Positions 58,191 through 64,000 of a DNA stretch of 64,000 nucleotides are shown here, one piece after another; within the stretch, counting starts at the first letter, position 1, and the number at the start of each line of letters is the position of its first letter. A model generated the notes under the pieces. It worked only from the letters and a program-made list of their open reading frames with translations. It was not told the DNA's origin and did not search any database. The position numbers were made by a program, and so were the translations under genes. Source of the DNA: JBEEFP01 sp041166085 (GTDB taxonomy: Bacteria > Actinomycetota > Acidimicrobiia > Acidimicrobiales > JAFATL01); assembly GCA_041166085.1 (NCBI GenBank), contig JBEEFP010000050.1:78266-142265 (forward strand), given 5' to 3'.

Positions 58191-59393
58191 TCAGGCGGTG
58201 ACGCGCACGGGCAGCGTGCGCGGCCCGCGCACCTGCCCGCCCGACCACCGCACCGCGTCGGGGTCGTCGAGGTGGAAGACCGGGAAGGCCTCGAGCCACA
58301 CCTCGAGGGCGACGCGCAGTTCCATGCGGGCCAGGTGCGATCCCGCGCACCGATGCATGCCGAGGCCGAAGGCGGCGTGGCGGTTGGGCTCGCGGTCGAG
58401 GATCACCTCGTCGGGCCGATCCCACTCGGCGGGGTCGCGGTTGGCGGCCGGGAACGGCAACAGCACCCACTCCTCGGCCTTCATCGGACAGCCCTTCCAG
58501 TCCATGTCCTGCCTCACCAGCCGGGCCATGGTGACGGGGGCGTAGGCCCGCAGCAGCTCCTCCATCGCAACCGGCATCAGCTCCGGCGCTGAGACGAGAC
58601 GCTCGCGGTCGGCCGGGTTGCCGGCCAGGTGCCAGATGGACGCACCGATCGCGCTCCACGTCGTGTCGATGCCGGCGATGAGCAGCAGGCCGATGGTGCG
58701 GGCCACCTCGAACGGGTCGAGCTTCTGGCCGTCGACCTCACTCTCGAGGAGGAGGGTGATGAGGTCGTCGCGCGGGTTGGCGATGTGATCCTCGATGTGG
58801 TGCTGCAGGTAGCCGAACAGCGCGAGCATCCCCTCGGCTCGTTGCTCGAGCGGCAACGAGACGCCTTCGAGCACGTGGTTCACGAAGCCGCGGAACACGT
58901 CCGCGTCCTCCTCCGGGAGTCCCAGCATGTTGGCGATGACGCGCACGGGAATGTGCTGCGCGTAGTCCTGGGCCGCATCCACCACGTCCTTGCCGTCCAT
59001 GGCCGCGATGAGCTCCTCGCAGTAATCGCGCGTGGAGGGCTCGAGCTTGTCGATGGCCTGCGGCGAGAAGATGGGCAGGAGCCGCCGCCGGGAGTCCTTG
59101 TGGAAGGGCGGGTCGGACGAGATAGGTGGCGCGATCCCCGCGGGCGCCAGCTCGTGCGGCGGCCGGAACTCGCTCACGACGATGCTGCGGGAGGTGAAGT
59201 GCTCGGTGTCGTAGGCGATGGCGGAGATGTCCTCGTGCCTCGTCGGTAACCACACCCCGCCGTAGCGCTTGCTGTGCGCGACCGGGCACGTCTCGCGGAG
59301 CTCGTCCCAGATGGGGAAGGGGTTGGCCGCCCACACGTCGTCGGTGTGGTCGAAGTCGGTGGCCCAGTCGGTCACCGGTTCGTGGTGGCCCAT
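58191..59393 (-). CDS. Cytochrome P450
   Basis: 400 residues. I-helix AGIDTTWS, ExxR in MEELLRAYAP, and the haem Cys in FGLGMHRCAGSHLARMEL. Bacterial class I P450; partner ferredoxin lies just upstream in the operon, overlapping by 1 nt (TGATG). Start ATG 59393. Substrate unknown; the type resembles P450s used on terpenes, steroids or other hydrophobic compounds. Confidence 0.95.
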   Translation of the reverse strand: MGHHEPVTDWATDFDHTDDVWAANPFPIWDELRETCPVAHSKRYGGVWLPTRHEDISAIAYDTEHFTSRSIVVSEFRPPHELAPAGIAPPISSDPPFHKDSRRRLLPIFSPQAIDKLEPSTRDYCEELIAAMDGKDVVDAAQDYAQHIPVRVIANMLGLPEEDADVFRGFVNHVLEGVSLPLEQRAEGMLALFGYLQHHIEDHIANPRDDLITLLLESEVDGQKLDPFEVARTIGLLLIAGIDTTWSAIGASIWHLAGNPADRERLVSAPELMPVAMEELLRAYAPVTMARLVRQDMDWKGCPMKAEEWVLLPFPAANRDPAEWDRPDEVILDREPNRHAAFGLGMHRCAGSHLARMELRVALEVWLEAFPVFHLDDPDAVRWSGGQVRGPRTLPVRVTA

Positions 59394-59593
59394 CAGCTCG
59401 TCTCCTCGATCGTGATGGCCCGCTCGGGGCAGTTGGCGACCGCCAGCCGGGCCTTGTGTTCCAACTCGGTCGGCACGCGGCCGTCGCCGATCTCGTGGCC
59501 ATCGCCGATGTCGTCGGCCGCGAAGATCTCGGGCGCGGTCGCGTAGCAGCGACCATGGCCCTCGCACCGCTCGTCGTCCACGTGCACTCGCAC
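59393..59593 (-). CDS. 3Fe-4S-type ferredoxin, P450 partner
   Basis: 66 residues from GTG 59593. Cluster ligands RCEGHGRCYATAPEIF and NCPERAI give CX5C and a distant CP, the pattern of single-cluster P450 ferredoxins. A longer form from ATG 59632 would run over the divergent enoyl-CoA hydratase start and is less likely. Carries electrons to the P450 that follows at once. Confidence 0.9.
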   Translation of the reverse strand: MRVHVDDERCEGHGRCYATAPEIFAADDIGDGHEIGDGRVPTELEHKARLAVANCPERAITIEETS

Positions 59594-59630
59594 GGCGTCC
59601 AGGCTACGTGCGGGTGCGATGATCCTGCCC

Positions 59631-60461
59631 ATGTACGAGCAGATCCTCTACGAGGTGGACGATCCCGTCGCCACCGTCACCCTCAACCGGCCGGACGCGC
59701 TGAACGCTTGGACCGCCCGCATGGGCGCCGAGGTGCGTCATGCCGTGGGCCGGGCCGAGCGTGACCCTGCCGTCGTCGGCATCGTCATCACCGGCGCGGG
59801 TCGCGGCTTCTGCGCGGGCGCCGACATGAACATGCTGGCGGGCATCGCCGACGGCGACACTGGCGCCGCCGTCCCGGATGACCTGGCCGTCGAGGTGGGA
59901 CGGGCCGACTGGGGCGACGACCTCCGCGGCGAGTACACGTACCTGCTCTCGGTGCCCAAACCCGTCATCGCCGCCATCAACGGTCCGGTCGCGGGCATGG
60001 GTGTGCCCATCGCTCTCGCGTGCGACCTGCGGTTCATGGCCGTCGACGCGGTGCTCACGACCTCGTTCTCGCAACGGGGACTGGTGGCGGAGTGGGGCAT
60101 CTCCTGGCTCCTCCCCCGCCTGGTGGGCTCGGCCGTGGCCCTCGACCTGCTCTTCTCGTCGCGCAAGGTGGGCGGCGAGGAGGCCGAGCGCCTCGGCCTG
60201 GTGAACCGGGTGCTGCCGGCCGCTGACGTGGCGACCGCGGCCCAGGACTACGTGCGCAACCTGGCCGAGCGCTGCTCGCCCACGTCGATGGCCATCATGA
60301 AGCGGCAGGTGTACCAGCAGCTCCACGCAGGACTGGGCCCGGCCGAGCGCGAGTCCCAGGCCCTCATGCTCGAGAGCTTCACTCGTCGCGACTTCCCCGA
60401 GGGCGTGCAGTCCTACCTCGAGAAGCGCCCGCCCGCCTTCGACCGTCTGTCAGACCGATGA
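59631..60461 (+). CDS. Enoyl-CoA hydratase/isomerase family protein
   Basis: 276 residues from ATG 59631 (ATG 59619 is also open). Crotonase fold: VTLNRPDALNAW, oxyanion-hole GAGRGFCAGADMNML and INGPVAGMGVPIALACDLRFM. A catalytic Glu appears at RGLVAEWGISW. Divergent from the ferredoxin-P450 operon by 37 nt and probably part of the same lipid-type catabolic theme. Reaction type (hydratase or isomerase) is open. Confidence 0.93.
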   Translation: MYEQILYEVDDPVATVTLNRPDALNAWTARMGAEVRHAVGRAERDPAVVGIVITGAGRGFCAGADMNMLAGIADGDTGAAVPDDLAVEVGRADWGDDLRGEYTYLLSVPKPVIAAINGPVAGMGVPIALACDLRFMAVDAVLTTSFSQRGLVAEWGISWLLPRLVGSAVALDLLFSSRKVGGEEAERLGLVNRVLPAADVATAAQDYVRNLAERCSPTSMAIMKRQVYQQLHAGLGPAERESQALMLESFTRRDFPEGVQSYLEKRPPAFDRLSDR

Positions 60462-60745
60462 GCGCCATCGAGCGCAACGACGCCGAGGAGCGCTTCGAGC
60501 TGCGGATCGGCGACGAGCTGGCCGAGCTCGACTTCCATCGCGCCGGCAAGCACCTCGCCATCGTCCACACGGAGGTCCCCGATGCCATGGAGGGACAGGG
60601 CATCGGCGGCCAACTCGTGCAGGCCGCGCTCGACTACGCGGCCGCCGAGGGGCTCACCGTGATCCCGTACTGCCCGTTCGCGCGCGACTGGCTCGAGCGC
60701 CACCCCGACGTGGCCGCCGAGTACTCGATCCAGGCGCCGGGCTGA
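60458..60745 (+). CDS. GCN5-related N-acetyltransferase, short form (NATD1-like)
   Basis: 95 residues. Minimal GNAT with the acetyl-CoA loop EGQGIGGQLVQAALDYA and PYCPFARDWLERHPD end, the YjdJ/NATD1 group. Start overlaps the previous stop (ATGA). Substrate unknown. It ends 1 nt before the end of the convergent pirin gene. Confidence 0.93.
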   Translation: MSAIERNDAEERFELRIGDELAELDFHRAGKHLAIVHTEVPDAMEGQGIGGQLVQAALDYAAAEGLTVIPYCPFARDWLERHPDVAAEYSIQAPG

Positions 60746-60746
60746 T

Positions 60747-61700
60747 TCAGGGGAGCGGCATCCAGTTCGGCCGCGGCGCGCCCACGCGTGCCAGCTCGGA
60801 GCCGACCGCGCCGAAGCGCTCGGACTTCGCCTCCCAGTCGCGGTAGGCGGCGTCGACCTCGTCGGTCGAGCGCCCGACGAAGTTCCACCACATGACGACC
60901 GTCTCACCGAAGGGCGTGCCGCCGAGCAGCAGCGCCCGCCCGGCGGATGCGGGGCCGAGCAGCAACTCGTCGCGCCCGAGACCCAGGTAGGCGAGCGAGC
61001 CGGGGTGCACCATCGTGCCGTCGACCTCGAGGGCGCCCGAGGCGACGACCAAGGCGTGCTCGAAGGTCGGATCGAGCGGGATCGACCCCGCGCCGCGGGC
61101 GTCGAGGTCGGCGCCGAGCAGCGGCGTGTCCGCGCGCGCGGGCGAGGACGCGTTCCCCAGCGCGCCCACGAGCACGGTGGCGACGACGTCGCCCCACTCG
61201 TCGCGCGGCAGCTCGCGGTGGTGCTCGAAGGCGGGGTCGCCGAACCGAGTGCTCTCGGGCTGGGCGACCCACAGCTGGAGCCCGTGCATGGTGCCGGCCG
61301 TGCGGGCCGGCGTCTGCTCGGCATGCGCCACGCCGCGTCCGGCGGTCATGAGGTTGAGCTGGCCGGGTCGGATGAGCTGCTCGCTGCCGAGGCTGTCGCG
61401 ATGGAGGACCTCGCCGTCGAGCAGCCAGGTCACCGTGTGCAGCCCCATGTGCGGGTGGGGACCGATGCGCACGCCGCCGTCGGTGATCTCGGCGGGACCG
61501 AAGTGGTCGGCGAAGCACCACGCGCCGACGGTGCGATGGGCCCGCTTGGGAAGCACTCGCGAGACCGTGCTCGTCCCGACCTGGGCCTGGCGCCCGGGGA
61601 GGATCTCGAGCCGTGGGCCCGCGACCTGCGCGGTGGATGCTGCTGTGTCCGCGGTCGCCTCCGCGACCGGGGCATCGGCGGAGGTGACCGGTCCGCTCAT
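60747..61700 (-). CDS. Pirin family protein
   Basis: 317 residues, bicupin. Metal-binding residues in IGPHPHMGLHTVTWLLDGEVLHRDSLG and HAEQTP; late strand LLLGGTPFGETVVMWWNFVG is characteristic. An N-terminal Ala/Thr-rich stretch (about 25 residues) precedes the fold. Start ATG 61700, 2 nt after the stop of the ABC-F gene, so they are one unit. Some pirins are quercetin dioxygenases; role here unknown. Confidence 0.94.
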   Translation of the reverse strand: MSGPVTSADAPVAEATADTAASTAQVAGPRLEILPGRQAQVGTSTVSRVLPKRAHRTVGAWCFADHFGPAEITDGGVRIGPHPHMGLHTVTWLLDGEVLHRDSLGSEQLIRPGQLNLMTAGRGVAHAEQTPARTAGTMHGLQLWVAQPESTRFGDPAFEHHRELPRDEWGDVVATVLVGALGNASSPARADTPLLGADLDARGAGSIPLDPTFEHALVVASGALEVDGTMVHPGSLAYLGLGRDELLLGPASAGRALLLGGTPFGETVVMWWNFVGRSTDEVDAAYRDWEAKSERFGAVGSELARVGAPRPNWMPLP

Positions 61701-61702
61701 GC

Positions 61703-63292
61703 TCAGGCCATGGCCACGAGGTCGAGGAGGTCGTCGCTCCAGTAGTCGAGCGTTCCCTCGGGAAGGAGCAGCACCCGGTCGGGCGCCAGCTCCTCGACGA
61801 AACCCGTGTCGTGGGTCACGACCACCATCGAACCCTTCCAACCCGCGAGCGCGCGCGCCACCGCGGTGCGCGACGGCGGATCGAGGTTGTTGGTGGGCTC
61901 GTCGAGCAGCAGCAGGTTGTGGCGCCCCACCACCAGCTGGGCGAGCGCGAGCTTGGTCTTCTCGCCACCCGAGAGCGTGCCCGCGTCCTGGAAGGCGATC
62001 TCGCCGCTGAGCCGGAACATGCCCAGCAGTCCTCGCAGCTGCTGCTCGGGCGCGTCGGACATGGAACGGAGGTGGTCGAGCACCGGGACACCCGATGCCA
62101 GACCCTCGTGCTCTTGGGCGTAGTAGCCGGACGAGACCTGGTGGCCGAAGGTGAACGTCCCTGCGTCCGGGTCGCTCTGGCCGGCCAGGATGCGCAGCAT
62201 GCTCGTCTTGCCCGCGCCGTTGAGGCCCATGACGAGCAGGCGTTCGCCTCGTTCGACTGCGAAGTTCACGTCCTCGAAGACGGGAGGTCCGCCGTAGCCC
62301 TTGGTGAGTCCCTCGACGTCGAGCACCAGACGGCCGCTGTGGGGTGGGTCGGGCAGGCGGACGGCGAGGTCGCGCTCGCCGCGCGGCCCCTCGACCGCGT
62401 CCGACGCCAGCCGCTCCACTCGCTTGTCGAGGCTCTTGGCGATGCGGGCCCGCTTGGCGGTGGAGTGCCGCATCGAGTCGGCGAGGTCCGACAGCCGGCG
62501 CACCTCGCGGGCCTGACGGGTTGCGAGGCGCGACAGTCGCTCCTCGTCGCGCTTCCGGGCCTCGCGGTACTGCGAGTACGTGCCCTTGTACTCCAGCACC
62601 GCGCCTTCGTCGAGATGCAGCACGCGCGTGATGGACTCGTCGAGCAGCTCGAGGTCGTGGCTGACGACGAGCATGGCGCCGCGGTATCGACGGAGGAAGC
62701 CGAGGAGCCAGGTGCGGGCGTCGTTGTCGAGGTGGTTGGTCGGCTCGTCGAGCAAGAGGACGTCACTGCCGCCGAAGAGGATGCGGGACAGCTCGACCCG
62801 CCGGCGCTCGCCGCCGGACAGCACGGTGACCGGCAGGTCCATGCGGTCGGCGGCCAGTCCGAGGCCGGCCGCGATGCGGCGCGCCTCTGGTTCGGCCTGG
62901 TATCCGCCCGCGTCGTCGAAGGCGGACTCGGCCCGGCTGAACCGGGCCACGTTCTGCTCCGACGGCTGCTCCTCCATCCGGAGGCGGAGCTTCTCGAGGC
63001 GGCCGACGGCCTCATCGAGACCGCGGCCGGAGAGGACATGGGCCAGCGCGGTGGTCCCCGGGTCCGCACCGTCGACGCGCGGGTCCTGGGGCAGGAAGCC
63101 GAGGTCACCCTGGCGCAGGACCCTGCCGTCGGCAGGAGGGCGGGCGCCCGCCAGCACGCGGAGCATGCTCGTCTTGCCTGCGCCGTTGCGACCGACCAGG
63201 CCGACCTTGTCACCGGCGCGCACGGTGAACGACGCGTCCTCGACGACGACGCGCCCACCCACCTCCACGCGCAGGTCCTTGGCCTGGAGCAT
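61703..63292 (-). CDS. ABC-F family ATPase
   Basis: 529 residues, two ABC domains and no membrane part: Walker A GRNGAGKTS and GLNGAGKTS, signatures LSGGERRRVEL and LSGGEKTKLAL, Walker B LLLDEPTNHLD and LLLDEPTNNLD. The linker between them (RKRDEERLSRLATRQAREV) is the charged coiled arm that reaches into the ribosome. ABC-F proteins resolve stalled ribosomes or protect them from antibiotics; the subtype cannot be fixed by eye. Confidence 0.93.
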   Translation of the reverse strand: MLQAKDLRVEVGGRVVVEDASFTVRAGDKVGLVGRNGAGKTSMLRVLAGARPPADGRVLRQGDLGFLPQDPRVDGADPGTTALAHVLSGRGLDEAVGRLEKLRLRMEEQPSEQNVARFSRAESAFDDAGGYQAEPEARRIAAGLGLAADRMDLPVTVLSGGERRRVELSRILFGGSDVLLLDEPTNHLDNDARTWLLGFLRRYRGAMLVVSHDLELLDESITRVLHLDEGAVLEYKGTYSQYREARKRDEERLSRLATRQAREVRRLSDLADSMRHSTAKRARIAKSLDKRVERLASDAVEGPRGERDLAVRLPDPPHSGRLVLDVEGLTKGYGGPPVFEDVNFAVERGERLLVMGLNGAGKTSMLRILAGQSDPDAGTFTFGHQVSSGYYAQEHEGLASGVPVLDHLRSMSDAPEQQLRGLLGMFRLSGEIAFQDAGTLSGGEKTKLALAQLVVGRHNLLLLDEPTNNLDPPSRTAVARALAGWKGSMVVVTHDTGFVEELAPDRVLLLPEGTLDYWSDDLLDLVAMA

Positions 63293-63349
63293 CCCCCGAT
63301 GATGGTCGACATGCGCACCGACCAGTAGCGAGTTGACGTGGCGGGTCGC

Positions 63350-63919
63350 TCAGCCCCGCACGCCCTGCGCGACCAACAGCACGCCGAAGACGACGAAGGT
63401 GACGGACGCGCCGACCTTGATGGCGCGCTCGGGAAGGCGGGCGCCCAGCTGGCTCCCGACCAGGATGGCGAGGGCGTCGGCTGCCACCATGCCGACGGTC
63501 GAGCCCAGCCAGGTGCCGAGCAGGCCCTCGTTGGTGGCGAGGGTGATGGTCGCCAGCATGGTCTTGTCGCCCAGCTCGGCGAGGAAGAAGGCGGTGGCGG
63601 CGGCCAGCACCGCCGACCGCGTGCTGCGATCGGCGCGTGCAGCCTCGTCGTCGCCCAGCGTGTCGCCCCGCAGCGTCCACGCTGCGAAGGCGAAGAAGGC
63701 CAGGCCGGCCACGACGGCGATGGCCCGCGTCGGCAGGGCCACGCCGACGACAGCCCCGAGCAGCACCGAGAAGGCGTGCACCAACGCGGTAGCGAGGGTG
63801 ATGCCGATCAGGATCGGCAGGGGCCGATACCGGGCCGCGAAGGCCAGCGCCATGAGCTGGCTCTTGTCCCCGAGCTCCGCCACGAAGATGATCCCGAAGC
63901 TCAGCAGGAACGCGTGCAC
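63350..63919 (-). CDS. TMEM165/GDT1 family cation (likely Mn2+) exporter
   Basis: 189 residues, six helices in two repeats, each with the ExLGDK motif (VAELGDKSQLMALAF and LAELGDKTMLATITL) that lines the transport path. Bacterial members export Mn2+ or Ca2+. Start ATG 63919. The 80 nt upstream hold a CTCGAG-ended palindrome; whether a manganese riboswitch lies beyond the window cannot be seen. Confidence 0.93.
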   Translation of the reverse strand: MHAFLLSFGIIFVAELGDKSQLMALAFAARYRPLPILIGITLATALVHAFSVLLGAVVGVALPTRAIAVVAGLAFFAFAAWTLRGDTLGDDEAARADRSTRSAVLAAATAFFLAELGDKTMLATITLATNEGLLGTWLGSTVGMVAADALAILVGSQLGARLPERAIKVGASVTFVVFGVLLVAQGVRG

Positions 63920-63943
63920 CCACCGTTGTTACCCGTCCACCCT

Positions 63944-63992
63944 CGTCTCGAGGGAATAGGGGCCGCTATTCGGCCCCGATTTACTCGAGACG
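63944..63992. repeat. 49-bp imperfect palindrome, CTCGAG-ended hairpin element 3
   Basis: Arms 63944-63965 and 63971-63992 pair with three mismatches (at 63953, 63954 and 63958) and a 5-nt CTATT loop. It shares the CTCGAG ends, an AAT three bases in, and a TATTC/GATTC centre with the palindromes at 6707 and 10091; the flank CTCGAGACGG is the same as after element 1. It lies 24 nt upstream of the GDT1 start. Confidence 0.8.
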
Positions 63993-64000
63993 GCGGGGAG

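Noticed and set aside
59594..59632. Longer ferredoxin from ATG 59632
   Set aside because: It would overlap the divergent enoyl-CoA hydratase start; the cluster ligands begin only after GTG 59593.
1..64000. CRISPR arrays, prophage or transposon genes
   Set aside because: No regular repeat-spacer pattern, terminase, integrase or transposase-like product was seen.

Overview
This 64 kb window is a GC-rich, densely coded piece of an actinobacterial chromosome. GTG and TTG starts, 1 to 14 nt gene overlaps, a mycothiol-type DinB protein, a PhoP-type PHO box, an ECF41 sigma factor and a KstR-like operator all point to Actinomycetota. A deep non-model lineage such as Acidimicrobiia fits the gene mix, but that is inference. 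No phage, transposase, integrase or CRISPR array was seen. One tRNA gene (Arg, anticodon TCT) is present.

Layout. 1-10.7 kb is a phosphate island: a PhoU-like DUF47 protein at the left edge, a Ppx/GppA-HD phosphatase, pstSCAB behind a PHO box, phoU, a PhoR-like kinase, a PhoP-like regulator and a PrmC-related methyltransferase. 10.1-18 kb holds a sugar transferase, a polysaccharide deacetylase, an EAL protein, a small secreted peptide, an unusual sigma factor with a membrane-spanning C-terminal extension, a GNAT, a UBP zinc-finger protein and a cNMP-binding TrxR-like flavoprotein. 18-24 kb carries two SDRs, a DapB-fold dehydrogenase behind a KstR-type palindrome, a large arylsulfatase and a DMT transporter. 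24-31 kb has a GGDEF-EAL protein and a polyamine-type ABC importer. 30.9-36.3 kb has an ECF41 sigma factor with a YCII target (both behind matching promoters), then an ECF sigma factor with a membrane beta-propeller partner and secreted proteins.

36.3-48.2 kb is the most striking part. It holds phosphoketolase, acetate kinase, a universal stress protein, an OtsB1-like HAD-GH65 fusion, a CtpF-like P-type ATPase, a PPOX-fold protein and a flavodoxin. This resembles the Mycobacterium DosR dormancy regulon (Rv2005c/Rv2006, CtpF), but with a fermentative phosphoketolase-acetate kinase branch. Four of its promoters share a leader element, and the flavodoxin promoter has two DosR-like 15-mers exactly 22 bp apart.

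48.4-64 kb holds a transglutaminase, a gene remnant beside the tRNA, two aldo/keto reductases, a zinc uptake locus (ArsR and Fur-family regulators convergent with znuABC), DinB-like proteins, a DsbA-like protein, a P450 with its ferredoxin, an enoyl-CoA hydratase, pirin, an ABC-F protein and a GDT1-type manganese exporter.

Scattered through the window are three long near-perfect palindromes with the same ends (CTCGAG) and the same TATTC/GATTC centre but different stems. They look like copies of one undescribed hairpin element.
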